This document shows positions 1 to 7,475 of a stretch of 24,538 nt of DNA, piece by piece (the stretch's first letter is position 1; the number at the start of each line of letters is the position of its first letter). The notes below the pieces were generated by a model. It was not told the DNA's origin and did no database searches. It saw nothing but the letters and a program-made list of their open reading frames with translations. Origin of the DNA: Clostridium sp. (GTDB taxonomy: Bacteria; Bacillota_A; Clostridia; Lachnospirales; Lachnospiraceae); the NCBI GenBank assembly GCA_023666975.1, contig JAMPAW010000003.1, positions 89,480-114,017 of the forward strand, in the 5' to 3' direction. The position numbers were made by a program, and so were the translations under genes.

Positions 1-1047
1 GTTATAGACGATTTCTTCATCAACACTGCATATAATGGATTCTCCATGCAGCAGTTGTTCAAACTGCATCTTTATGTGCTTGTTCCCTTTTTGAAGCAGG
101 CTGCCAGCAAGGGAATTTGAGCTGGTATTCGCCCAGTAAGCGCCAAACTTTTTCTTATTCAAATAATTAATAATAGACCATGGATTATAGATATCCGTTA
201 CACTGCCAAATGTAAACCCGTCATACCATCTTTTCACGCCTTCCTTATCGGTAAGCCCAAATTCTTCCATTGATGTAAAAACCTCTGCCTCGGTAAATCC
301 AAAATAAACAGCATATTCCTCCGATGTCGTCGTAACCACATTCAGATTGTTTAAATCTGAAAACATGGATTCCTTACTCACCCGGGTAATCCCTGTCATG
401 ATCGCACGTTCCAGATAAGGATTCGTCTTAAACGTGGAATTAAAAAGGCTCCTGGTAAAAGAGGTCAATTCTTTCCAGTACCCGTTCACATATGCCTCCT
501 GCATTGGCGTATCATATTCATCCAACAGGATAAGCACTTTTTTTCCATAATAGCGGTACAAATAGTCAGACAATTTATGCAATGCCTTTGCCGCATCACT
601 GTCGCTCATATCCTTTCCCACCCGGTCAAAATATTCTTTATCCTTTTCATTCAACTTCCCACAATCCCGCAAAAAATAGTAGGCAGAATACAAGTCCGTA
701 AGAATCTGAATAATTTGATTCCTGACTTCATCGTAAGTATCTTCCTTGACATCGGCAAAAGTCAGGAAAATCACAGGATATGTCCCCTGCAATTTCCGGT
801 ATTTTTCCTCTTTCCAAATATCCAGACCTTCAAAAATCTCTCCCTGCCCCTGGTACTTCACATTCCAAAAACGGTCCAGCATGTTCATGTTAAGCGTCTT
901 GCCAAACCGTCTTGGTCTGGTAATCAGCGTAACCTCATCTCCACTTTCCCACCACTCTTTAATAAATGCCGTCTTATCCACATAAAAATAATTGTTCGTT
1001 ATCACTTTTTCAAAATTCTGCGCTCCGATTGACACTACTCTTGCCAT
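1..1047 (-). CDS. AAA-ATPase-like protein with expected C-terminal PD-(D/E)XK nuclease domain (partial, runs off left edge)
   Basis: The reading frame is open from an ATG at 1047 down to base 1 (349 codons), so the N-terminus is complete and the C-terminus lies outside the window. A Walker A motif RPRRFGKT is at residues 44-51 and a Walker B motif LLDEYD at 174-179. The start MARVVSIGAQNFEKV with YFYVDKT shortly after is typical of the AAA-ATPase_like family (PF09820), whose members usually end in a PDDEXK_9 nuclease-like domain; that part would lie beyond the edge. A GAGGTGAT ribosome binding site six bases upstream supports the start. The family is common and often multicopy in Clostridia and Bacteroidia. 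Its cellular role is not established; mobile-element or defence links are suggested but unproven. It sits at the end of the left arm, with its own promoter. Confidence 0.85.
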   Translation of the reverse strand, partial: MARVVSIGAQNFEKVITNNYFYVDKTAFIKEWWESGDEVTLITRPRRFGKTLNMNMLDRFWNVKYQGQGEIFEGLDIWKEEKYRKLQGTYPVIFLTFADVKEDTYDEVRNQIIQILTDLYSAYYFLRDCGKLNEKDKEYFDRVGKDMSDSDAAKALHKLSDYLYRYYGKKVLILLDEYDTPMQEAYVNGYWKELTSFTRSLFNSTFKTNPYLERAIMTGITRVSKESMFSDLNNLNVVTTTSEEYAVYFGFTEAEVFTSMEEFGLTDKEGVKRWYDGFTFGSVTDIYNPWSIINYLNKKKFGAYWANTSSNSLAGSLLQKGNKHIKMQFEQLLHGESIICSVDEEIVYN

Positions 1048-1130
1048 TTCAACATCACCTCATTTTATTATAACCGTTATTCATACTTTCCAAGCTTGCC
1101 TGTCATAATCCATTACCCATTATTTGTTAT

Positions 1131-1159
1131 ATTATACGAAATCCAGCCTCATAAATCAA
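1131..1159 (-). promoter_or_regulatory. Sigma-A type promoter for the AAA-ATPase gene
   Basis: Read on the minus strand, TTGATT (1154-1159) is followed after exactly 17 bases by TATAAT (1131-1136). This is about 85 bases upstream of the ATPase ATG and points at it, so the gene is probably transcribed independently of the hydrolase upstream. The call rests on motif match and spacing only. Confidence 0.6.
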
Positions 1160-1183
1160 TGAAGCCTGTAAAATCTGTTTAAT

Positions 1184-1801
1184 TTATTTGAAAAAATCAC
1201 GAAGCACTTCTGCCAGCTTTTCCGGTGCTTCAATATTTACCTCATGTCCGGAATTATGAATCATTTGAAGTTCTGCACTTTCTAAAACGCCTGCAAGTTC
1301 TATTGCAGCTTTTCTATTTGCATAATCTTTTTCACCATAAATCACCAATACAGGACAATGTATTTTCTGGATAGATTGGCTAAAATCTAATTTCATCATA
1401 GATTTACAGAGATTGAGAAATTCTGTTTTTCCAAAGCCCATTTGCTGAAATAACTTTTTTGGCATAAATTGAAAGAGAATATTTTGAAAAAACAATACTC
1501 CTTTTGGCATTTTATATTGTGCGGCAATAAGAACCAGAGAATTGACTTTTTCGGGATAATCAATAGCATAATTTAGTGCCAAAACACCACCAAGAGATAA
1601 ACCGCATAAATTTATTGTTTCATGAAAGCCGTTGCAAATTTCTGAAAAAGCGGAATAAAGATTTTGATAGGTTGCCTCTTTTTCCTCAAGCAAATCAGCT
1701 AAATTTGGACATAAGCTTAACTCAGCAGATTCTAATTGTGCAATTGTCTTTTCCCAATCCGTTGGTACCTGTCCTAACCCATGCAAATATATTGATTTCA
1801 T
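1184..1801 (-). CDS. Alpha/beta hydrolase fold protein
   Basis: A small (about 205 aa) cytoplasmic serine hydrolase with no signal peptide or membrane helix. Counting from the upstream ATG at 1807, it shows an HGLGQ oxyanion-type loop at residues 9-13, the nucleophile elbow G-L-S-L-G with Ser71, an acid in GEKD (Asp161) and the catalytic His188 in NSGHEVN, so the triad looks intact. The lid region is short. The closest style is the general alpha/beta hydrolase_1/6 families (esterase, lipase or C-C hydrolase); the substrate cannot be inferred. An ATG at 1807 sits only two bases from GGGGAG, while the next ATG at 1801 is eight bases away, so 1801 is preferred. It lies 42 bases downstream of mnmE on the same strand and is probably co-transcribed with it, in the place where mnmG is usually found. 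Confidence 0.85.
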   Translation of the reverse strand: MKSIYLHGLGQVPTDWEKTIAQLESAELSLCPNLADLLEEKEATYQNLYSAFSEICNGFHETINLCGLSLGGVLALNYAIDYPEKVNSLVLIAAQYKMPKGVLFFQNILFQFMPKKLFQQMGFGKTEFLNLCKSMMKLDFSQSIQKIHCPVLVIYGEKDYANRKAAIELAGVLESAELQMIHNSGHEVNIEAPEKLAEVLRDFFK

Positions 1802-1843
1802 TTTCATTTCTCCCCGTATAATATTTTCAATAAAAAAATTTCC

Positions 1844-3241
1844 TTACTTCCCCATACAAAATTCCCGGAATATCGTATCCACCAGATCATCTTCCAAAGC
1901 CTCACCGATAATATAACCGAGTCTCTCATAGGCAGCCATCAAATCAATGGAGTAAAAATCCTCCGGCATACCGTCCGCTATGCTGTTTCGCACCATTTTA
2001 ATAGAAGAAAGAGCTTCCTCTAAAGCCTCTTTGTGGCGCATATTGGTAATATAAATTTCATCATTGTAAGACAAACTGCCATGAAAAAACATATCATTTA
2101 ATTCCTTAAAAAAAATTTCAAACCCTGTCTGTTCTTTTGCGCTGATATCAATTATTTTCTTATCTATATGTGATAAAATCTCCTCTTTTGTTACCACATT
2201 TTCCAGGTCTGACTTATTTTGTAAAATAATCACCTGCTTATCCTGAATCTGCTCCATAATATCATAATCATTCTGATCTAACGGAACAGAAGCATCTACG
2301 ATAAACAGAATCAAATCTGCCTCCTGCATGGCTTCTAAGGATTTATCCACGCCAATGCGTTCCACTACGTCCTCCGTGTCCCGTATTCCGGCAGTATCCA
2401 CAATATTCAAAGGAATCCCGTTAATGGATATAAATTCCTCTAACGTATCTCTCGTCGTTCCTGCAATATCCGTCACAATCGCGCGTTCTTTACCGGCTAA
2501 AACATTTAATATAGAAGATTTCCCTGCATTTGGTTTGCCAAGAATAACCGTATGGATACCCTCTCTCATGAATTTGCCATTATCCGCAGTTTCAATTAAA
2601 TGGCTGATTTCTTTCTCTGTTTTGGCAAGCGTTTTATCTAACGTATCGCCAAAACCATCTAAACTGTAATGCTCCGGATCGTCCAATGCCGATTCAATAT
2701 AAGCGATATTGTGAATCAGCTCGTCACGCATTTCTTCAATCCTTTTTCTTAAACTTCCCTTTAACTGGGAAACCGCAGTTTTTGCTGCTAAATTACTCTT
2801 TGCAGATATCAAATCCATAACCGATTCTGCCTGGGATAAATCAATTCTTCCATTTAAAAAAGCACGTTTCGTAAATTCACCGGGATTGGCAAGCCTTGCG
2901 CCATTTTTTATCAATAAATGAAGAATCTGTTTCATCACCTGTATGCCGCCATGACAGTCAATCTCTACAACATTTTCCCTCGTATAAGTGGAAGGCGCCT
3001 TCATCACCAGAACAATCACCTCATCAATAATCTGCTCCTTTTCTTCGCAGCTTCGGTCCACAATATTTCCATAAGCTGCCGTATAAGATTCCAGATGATG
3101 GATTTCTTTTCCCTTCTTCTTTGGAACAAAAATGGAATCCGTTATTTGAATCGCATTTTCACCGCTTACACGGATCACCCCGATTCCACCCTGATTCATT
3201 CCCGTTGCTATGGCGGCTATCGTATCTGAAAGATTTATCAT
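1844..3241 (-). CDS. mnmE: tRNA modification GTPase MnmE
   Basis: MnmE acts with MnmG to install the carboxymethylaminomethyl (or aminomethyl) group on the wobble U34 of certain tRNAs, using a formyl-folate bound by the N-terminal domain. The 465-residue length is normal. Visible are the N-terminal start with DTIAAIATG, the G1 loop GKPNAGKS (235-242), G2 around TTRD (262-265), G3 DTAG (282-285), G4 NKSD (342-345) and the C-terminal catalytic cysteine motif CMGK (462-465; most homologues have CIGK). An AAGGAG site eight bases before ATG supports the start. It follows the DUF3137 gene by 27 bases. Unlike in many Firmicutes, its partner mnmG does not follow it here. Confidence 0.97.
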   Translation of the reverse strand: MINLSDTIAAIATGMNQGGIGVIRVSGENAIQITDSIFVPKKKGKEIHHLESYTAAYGNIVDRSCEEKEQIIDEVIVLVMKAPSTYTRENVVEIDCHGGIQVMKQILHLLIKNGARLANPGEFTKRAFLNGRIDLSQAESVMDLISAKSNLAAKTAVSQLKGSLRKRIEEMRDELIHNIAYIESALDDPEHYSLDGFGDTLDKTLAKTEKEISHLIETADNGKFMREGIHTVILGKPNAGKSSILNVLAGKERAIVTDIAGTTRDTLEEFISINGIPLNIVDTAGIRDTEDVVERIGVDKSLEAMQEADLILFIVDASVPLDQNDYDIMEQIQDKQVIILQNKSDLENVVTKEEILSHIDKKIIDISAKEQTGFEIFFKELNDMFFHGSLSYNDEIYITNMRHKEALEEALSSIKMVRNSIADGMPEDFYSIDLMAAYERLGYIIGEALEDDLVDTIFREFCMGK

Positions 3242-3268
3242 CTCTTCATCTCCTTATACTATAAACAC

Positions 3269-4234
3269 TCACTCTGCCTTAGAATGAAACAACCTGTCCT
3301 TTTGCAATATCTCATCTGCAATGGAAAGAAAGAGATTCAAATCCTTCCGCATATCATCACGGTTTTTATCCAACTGTTTTTTCGTATACAGTGTCTTTTT
3401 GATTTCAAAAGCATCTTTTCCATTATTGATTGCAATATTAGCAGTTCCATTGATAAAGCTGATATTTGTATATCCTTCTGCATATTCGTCCGCTTTCATA
3501 ATATTTTCCATAAATTGTGGGGTAAGGATATAAAATGCCAGCTCCTCATTATCCGTTTTCACCTGAAATTTATTGTTAAATGCTTCATTTTCCAATTCCA
3601 CATTTTTCTCTTTTTTATTTATGACGGAATTGAATAAATCCGCAATAAATCCAGCCCTTTTCCGTTTGTTCTTCCTCTCAAGAATCTTGATATATCCGTT
3701 CAATTCTTCTCCAAGCGGTATCCGCATAAATGGCCCCTTAAACACGGTAGTATAATGTGTCGATGTATGCCCGTTCTTATCTGTGGACTCATGCTTCTGT
3801 TCCATTTTAATGTCACAATACTCAATAGCCTGCCCGTGATAAGTGCCTTTTATATAATCGGAACCGGATATTCTGTCATAGTGAGGCGTAATTCCGGCAG
3901 CCTTTATCGACTTAGTGGAAATCATATTATTTGGCACATAAGCCTGTATATCAATCTTCTCGGAAATAATCTGTTTTACAACATTTTCCCCAATAAAATT
4001 TTTTAGTTTCTTCTCTACCTTTGATGCAAATTTATTCATAATTAACAGGAAAATAACCCATACCACACAGATGATAAATTTAAAAAAGCCATCTGCTGTT
4101 CTTCCATCCATAATACCTAAAAATCCAAAAAGAAAAACAAATGGTAACAGAAAATAGGAAATAGTAAGCAGGTTCGTAAATTTGATGATATATTGGTTCC
4201 TTCTTATCGTTCTGATTATGATTGAATCTTTCAT
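3269..4234 (-). CDS. DUF3137-type membrane protein
   Basis: A 321-residue protein with two N-terminal membrane helices (about residues 20-42 and 51-68) and a soluble C-terminal part. The segment around residues 118-165 (HYDRISGSDYIKGTYHG, a short variable loop, then TVFKGPFMRIPL) matches the pattern of DUF3137 proteins, where a G-x-D-x-I-x-G strand precedes an F-x-G-x-F turn. The ATG at 4234 has AAGGAG seven bases upstream; an in-frame extension to 4381 would begin in a stretch overlapping another small gene and lacks such a site, so it is rejected. DUF3137 proteins are often encoded near LemA proteins, but no lemA is visible. Function is unknown. The gene is wedged between the jag terminator and mnmE, in a cluster that is otherwise housekeeping. 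Confidence 0.75.
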   Translation of the reverse strand: MKDSIIIRTIRRNQYIIKFTNLLTISYFLLPFVFLFGFLGIMDGRTADGFFKFIICVVWVIFLLIMNKFASKVEKKLKNFIGENVVKQIISEKIDIQAYVPNNMISTKSIKAAGITPHYDRISGSDYIKGTYHGQAIEYCDIKMEQKHESTDKNGHTSTHYTTVFKGPFMRIPLGEELNGYIKILERKNKRKRAGFIADLFNSVINKKEKNVELENEAFNNKFQVKTDNEELAFYILTPQFMENIMKADEYAEGYTNISFINGTANIAINNGKDAFEIKKTLYTKKQLDKNRDDMRKDLNLFLSIADEILQKDRLFHSKAE

Positions 4235-4322
4235 ATATTTTCTCCTTATTTTGTAATATAAACAATTATATAAAACCCAATATTTCCGGTCAAGCCAGAA
4301 ATCAGCACGATACACTCTTCTA

Positions 4323-4457
4323 TTATTCTTTATATGTCCATTCCATAATATTTTCCCAGGGGTCTTTAAAATCAACACCAAAAATCATGCAGAATACAAG
4401 ATAATAAAATCCCACTGCACCAATACCAATCAATAATTTAAATAATTTTTTTAACAT
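4323..4457 (-). CDS. Small single-pass membrane peptide, 44 aa (hypothetical)
   Basis: This short gene is easily missed. Reading leftward from the ATG at 4457 gives 44 codons ending in TAA. The peptide begins MLKKLFKLLIGIGAVGFYY, so it has a basic start, one hydrophobic helix (about residues 7-27) and a short tail with KDPWENIMEWTYKE. A GGAG site lies nine bases before this ATG; an in-frame ATG six bases further up (4463) is too close to that site. A TATACA-17-TATAAT promoter sits just upstream, so this is the first gene of the unit that continues into the DUF3137 gene 88 bases downstream. No family is recognised. It could be a partner subunit of the DUF3137 protein, a leader peptide or a non-functional ORF. 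Confidence 0.6.
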   Translation of the reverse strand: MLKKLFKLLIGIGAVGFYYLVFCMIFGVDFKDPWENIMEWTYKE

Positions 4458-4504
4458 AGCCATTCTCTCCAAATCTAAATAATATTGATAAAAAATATAT
4501 CATC

Positions 4505-4533
4505 ATTATACCCTACTTTACAAAAAGTGTATA
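4505..4533 (-). promoter_or_regulatory. Promoter for the small-peptide/DUF3137/mnmE unit
   Basis: On the minus strand TATACA (4528-4533) and TATAAT (4505-4510) are separated by 17 bases. It lies directly after the jag terminator and before the 44-residue gene, which marks the start of a new transcription unit. Confidence 0.6.
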
Positions 4534-4545
4534 GAAAAATCCAAA

Positions 4546-4582
4546 AACTGCCACACAAAGAACTTATCTCCGTGTGGCAGTT
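4546..4582 (-). terminator. Rho-independent terminator after jag
   Basis: Two perfect 11-base arms, AACTGCCACAC at 4546-4556 and GTGTGGCAGTT at 4572-4582, flank a 15-base loop. Read on the minus strand the hairpin is followed by a T-rich tail (TTTTTGGATTTTT). It closes the rnpA-yidD-yidC-jag unit about 48 bases after the jag stop. Confidence 0.85.
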
Positions 4583-4629
4583 ATTTTCATCAAATACCAT
4601 TAAAAATGATTAAATATCACAAAACACAT

Positions 4630-5271
4630 TTATTTTTTCAAATACACAACAACCTTGCGATAAGGCTCTTCACCTTCGCTTCTGGTTGCTACATACTTAT
4701 CATTTTGAAGGGCTGAATGAATGATTCTTCTCTCATAAGGATTCATCGGCTCTAATGTAACACTTCTTCTGCTTCTCTTTACCTTAAAGGCTATATTCTT
4801 AGCGAGATTCTCTAACGTATCTCTTCTTCGTGCACGGTAATTCTCCGTGTCTAATTTGACACGAATATAGGATTCACTCTCCTTGTTGACATATAAACTG
4901 ATTAAATACTGCAATGCGTCTAATGTCTGACCTCTCTTACCGATTAATATACCCATTTCAGGTCCCTCTAAATCAATACTCATATTGTTGTTTTCTTCAT
5001 CAAAATCAATATTAACCTTTGTCTCAATATCCATTGCCTTAAAGAGAATTTCCAGATAATCATTTGTCTTATCAAGAATCGTTTTCTCTCCGTCTTGTTT
5101 TTCTGCCTTCCTTGCCCGGATTACTGCAGATTTTGCACCTATTCCCAAAAATCCGGAAGAACCCTTATCCACTACCTCATATTCCAATTCAACACTGGTC
5201 ACTCCCAGCTCAACTGACGCCGCTGTAACCGCTTCTTCTACTGTTTTACCTTTAAACTCTTTGTAATCCAT
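4630..5271 (-). CDS. jag: RNA-binding protein Jag/KhpB (Jag-N, KH and R3H domains)
   Basis: Jag (KhpB, EloR) is a cytoplasmic RNA-binding protein linked in Firmicutes to cell elongation and small-RNA regulation, and is regularly encoded beside yidC (spoIIIJ). The 213-residue protein has a Jag-N domain (1-50, with the conserved KGSSGFLGIG at 36-45), a KH domain with the GKRG loop at 111-114, and an R3H domain with R181-x3-H185. Length and domain order are standard, though the linker after Jag-N is short. The stop of yidC is one base upstream of the jag ATG and the jag AAGGAGG site lies inside the end of yidC, so translation is probably coupled. Confidence 0.95.
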   Translation of the reverse strand: MDYKEFKGKTVEEAVTAASVELGVTSVELEYEVVDKGSSGFLGIGAKSAVIRARKAEKQDGEKTILDKTNDYLEILFKAMDIETKVNIDFDEENNNMSIDLEGPEMGILIGKRGQTLDALQYLISLYVNKESESYIRVKLDTENYRARRRDTLENLAKNIAFKVKRSRRSVTLEPMNPYERRIIHSALQNDKYVATRSEGEEPYRKVVVYLKK

Positions 5272-5272
5272 T

Positions 5273-6565
5273 CTACTTTTCCTCCTTGCTTCTGTTTTCC
5301 TTATCTGAATAATTATAATTCAACATAATATTTGCCTTTGCTCCGATGCTTCCCTCTTTATACTGCCGGCCTGTCTTTTTTGAAGCTGCCTGCTTTGCCT
5401 GCTCAGAAGGAACATAATTTTTTAATGAAGCCGCAGAATTTTTCTTAATTGCCTGCTGCTTTTCATACTGCTCCTGTGCCTCTGCGGAAGAATCCATTAA
5501 ACGTTCCATAAACGTTTTCTTATCACCCCGTTTTGCCTTCTTTGCCGCTGCTTTTTCCATTTGCTTTTCCAACATTTTATCCATATCCACATGGTTATAA
5601 TAAGCATTAACCACCAGCTGTGTCAACAAAGAAATAATCGCCGTTGCCGTCCAATATATACCAATACCAACCGGTAAAGTCATACATAAGAAAAATGACA
5701 TTAACGGCATGGAAATCTGCATACTCTTCAACATCGTATTCGACATGTTATCCCCTGTCTGCGGGGTGTTGGAAGAAGTTATCTTCATTGATAAATAATT
5801 AAAAAATGCAGAAGCAAACGGTATGATCAACGCCCAGCTTAATTTATATCCCGGAGCCTCGGAAATATTGATTCCCATGACAAAGGAATGAATCTGGTCA
5901 ATCTGGTTAATCTGGTCTGCAGCATTAATGTGCAATGTGTCCGATAATACCTGTAAATTTGATACTCCAAAATTTGACAACACATCAATGACATTATCTA
6001 CGCCGACTTCCACCACCTTTTGAAATTGATTAACTGCATAACTGGCACCGCTTATTTTTTCATCGGAAACAAAATCAATTAAAAATTGCTGTGCATCACT
6101 TCCTTGACTGTCAATTACACCCTGTGCAATCGGTGCATACATATTATAGACTTTATCAACATATGCCGGAATATTCTGAATTACCCGATAAAGTGCATAA
6201 ATAATGGGAATCTGTACAAATGCCGTCAGACACCCGCCGGTCATTGAAGTTCCATATTTATCATACAACTCCTGCATTTCCTGCTGCTGCTTCATCAGGG
6301 ATTCCTGATCCTTTTTATCTTTATATTTTTTTTGAATCTTCATCATTTCCGGTTGAATAACCATATTGATCTTTGAAGATTTTTGTTGTTTAAAAGTAAG
6401 TGGAAATGTAATCAATTTCACCACAATGGTAAATATGATAATACAAATACCAATGTTGGCCATTCCGTTTCCGTCTGCCAACAAGTTATAAATCAAATTC
6501 AAAAGTTTACCCAATATCCAGGCAAATGGTCCCAAAATACCACCTTGTGCCGTCAAAAATATCAA
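5273..6565 (-). CDS. yidC: Membrane protein insertase YidC/Oxa1 family
   Basis: YidC inserts and folds membrane proteins alone or with SecYEG. The 430-residue protein has an N-terminal helix, the conserved 60-kDa inner-membrane core around residues 35-130 with FPLTFKQQKSSKI and the cytoplasmic coiled hairpin, a large extracellular insert of about 110 residues, three further helices, and a Lys-rich C-terminal tail suited to ribosome contact. The hydrophilic-groove arginine of the family (I-V-R-x-x-x-x-P-L) appears as lysine (VVKLITFPL). There is no lipobox at the start. The best start is TTG at 6565, eight bases after AAGGAGG; the longer frame to 6613 would begin with GTG inside yidD without a suitable site. 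The yidC start is 13 bases after the yidD stop. Confidence 0.93.
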   Translation of the reverse strand: MIFLTAQGGILGPFAWILGKLLNLIYNLLADGNGMANIGICIIIFTIVVKLITFPLTFKQQKSSKINMVIQPEMMKIQKKYKDKKDQESLMKQQQEMQELYDKYGTSMTGGCLTAFVQIPIIYALYRVIQNIPAYVDKVYNMYAPIAQGVIDSQGSDAQQFLIDFVSDEKISGASYAVNQFQKVVEVGVDNVIDVLSNFGVSNLQVLSDTLHINAADQINQIDQIHSFVMGINISEAPGYKLSWALIIPFASAFFNYLSMKITSSNTPQTGDNMSNTMLKSMQISMPLMSFFLCMTLPVGIGIYWTATAIISLLTQLVVNAYYNHVDMDKMLEKQMEKAAAKKAKRGDKKTFMERLMDSSAEAQEQYEKQQAIKKNSAASLKNYVPSEQAKQAASKKTGRQYKEGSIGAKANIMLNYNYSDKENRSKEEK

Positions 6566-6578
6566 AATAAAGTCCTCC

Positions 6579-6812
6579 TTAAGATTTTTTCTGTGGAACC
6601 GGATCATATCCACCCTTAGAAAACGGATTACAACGCAAAATTCTCCAAGCTGTCAACAGGCTTCCTTTTAACACGCCATGAATTTCTAAAGCTTCAATGG
6701 CATAAGAAGAACAGGTAGGATAATATTTGCATGTCCCATGTCCTTTCAGAGAAGATATATATTTCTTATAAAATTTTATCATTTTAATGAGAATATTCTT
6801 AATAATGTTCAA
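6579..6812 (-). CDS. yidD: Membrane protein insertion efficiency factor YidD
   Basis: YidD is a small membrane-associated protein that aids insertion by YidC. The 77 residues include the family signature [19 protein letters not shown], the paired cysteines C-x5-C ([12 protein letters not shown]), and the C-terminal [14 protein letters not shown]. The start is TTG at 6812; the site TAAGGTG that precedes it overlaps the stop codon of rnpA, so the two genes are likely translationally coupled. A downstream ATG ten codons in would remove the usual N-terminal amphipathic segment. Confidence 0.95.
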   Translation of the reverse strand: MNIIKNILIKMIKFYKKYISSLKGHGTCKYYPTCSSYAIEALEIHGVLKGSLLTAWRILRCNPFSKGGYDPVPQKKS

Positions 6813-6821
6813 AATTGCACC

Positions 6822-7187
6822 TTAATCTGTACATTTTCCCGAAGAAGGCTTAAGAGCCAATATCCGATGCAGCTTAGCCAAATGGAGAAATGCACTTTCA
6901 ATATCCCAATAGCTATGACCTTTAGAATTAACCCTTGCTACCACTACAATATCATATCCTTTTAAAAGATTATTCTGCTGCAGCCGGTAGACCTCTCTAA
7001 TCAATCTGGTGACACGGTGCCTTACAACGCTGTTGCCAACCTTTTTACTAACAGATATCCCAATTCTGTTTATCTCCAGATTATTGTCTACTATATACAT
7101 AACGAGATATTTATTGGCATAGGATTTACCTCGTTTATATACATTTCCAAATTCTAAACTGTTCTTTAAAGAAATAAATTGTTTCAT
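6822..7187 (-). CDS. rnpA: Ribonuclease P protein component
   Basis: RnpA is the protein cofactor of RNase P, which trims the 5' leader of precursor tRNAs. The 121-residue protein has the family core GISVSKKVGNSVVRHRVTR followed by LIREVYR. The usual RNR box (R-N-R) reads R-H-R here. The C-terminal region, from GYDIVVVAR to SAFLHLAKLH, is conserved. It begins with ATG at 7187 behind CAGGAAT, 43 bases downstream of rpmH and separated from it by a small hairpin. Confidence 0.95.
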   Translation of the reverse strand: MKQFISLKNSLEFGNVYKRGKSYANKYLVMYIVDNNLEINRIGISVSKKVGNSVVRHRVTRLIREVYRLQQNNLLKGYDIVVVARVNSKGHSYWDIESAFLHLAKLHRILALKPSSGKCTD

Positions 7188-7207
7188 TTAATTGATTCCT
7201 GACAAAA

Positions 7208-7231
7208 TAAAAGGTCACAAATCTGTGACCT
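7208..7231 (-). terminator. Hairpin attenuator between rpmH and rnpA
   Basis: GGTCACA (7213-7219) and TGTGACC (7224-7230) form a perfect 7-bp stem with a 4-base loop that overlaps the last base of the rpmH stop codon. On the minus strand it is followed by TTTTATTTTG. It is probably a partial terminator that lowers rnpA expression relative to rpmH, which fits the much larger need for ribosomal protein L34. Confidence 0.65.
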
Positions 7232-7364
7232 ATGCTGATAAACGTTTTCTACCTTTTGCACGTCTTGCGGCCAAAACTTTTCTACCATTCTTTGTGCTCA
7301 TTCTTTTTCTGAATCCATGCACTTTAGATCTATGTCTCTTCTTTGGCTGAAATGTCATCTTCAT
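7230..7364 (-). CDS. rpmH: 50S ribosomal protein L34
   Basis: The 44-residue reading frame translates as the classic L34: [19 protein letters not shown] near the start, then [19 protein letters not shown] and a C-terminal RKRLSA. Length and basic composition are typical. An AAGGAGGTG site lies nine bases upstream of ATG 7364, and a strong promoter lies just before it. It is the first gene of the left arm, as in nearly all bacteria with the rpmH-dnaA origin arrangement. Confidence 0.97.
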   Translation of the reverse strand: MKMTFQPKKRHRSKVHGFRKRMSTKNGRKVLAARRAKGRKRLSA

Positions 7365-7403
7365 TTTCCAATACACCTCCTTATCTTTGAAAACATCTAG
7401 CCC

Positions 7404-7432
7404 ATTATATTAAAAAAAGCCTTATAAGTCAA
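7404..7432 (-). promoter_or_regulatory. Strong sigma-A promoter of rpmH
   Basis: On the minus strand TTGACT (7427-7432) and TATAAT (7404-7409) are separated by 17 bases. The predicted start, near 7397, gives a leader of about 33 bases ending at the AAGGAGGTG site of rpmH. The -35 is 44 bases from the nearest DnaA box. Confidence 0.85.
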
Positions 7433-7475
7433 GCATATTTTATTTGAACATATTTTTTCCACTGTTTACATAATT

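Noticed and set aside
577..1032. Plus-strand open frame of about 150 codons opposite the AAA-ATPase gene
   Set aside because: It is antisense to a frame with clear Walker motifs, has no ribosome binding site and its product looks like low-information shadow sequence.
1141..1183. Possible terminator after the alpha/beta hydrolase (GCCTCAT with ATGAAGC)
   Set aside because: The stem is short with a mismatch and no clear T tract in the transcribed direction; it also overlaps the promoter of the next gene.
4235..4381. 49-residue N-terminal extension of the DUF3137 gene
   Set aside because: It lacks a ribosome binding site, overlaps the end of the 44-residue gene, and the internal ATG at 4234 has a good AAGGAG site right before the first basic/hydrophobic segment.
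6566..6613. 16-residue extension of yidC into yidD
   Set aside because: It would begin at GTG inside yidD, and the AAGGAGG site lies downstream of it, directly before TTG 6565.
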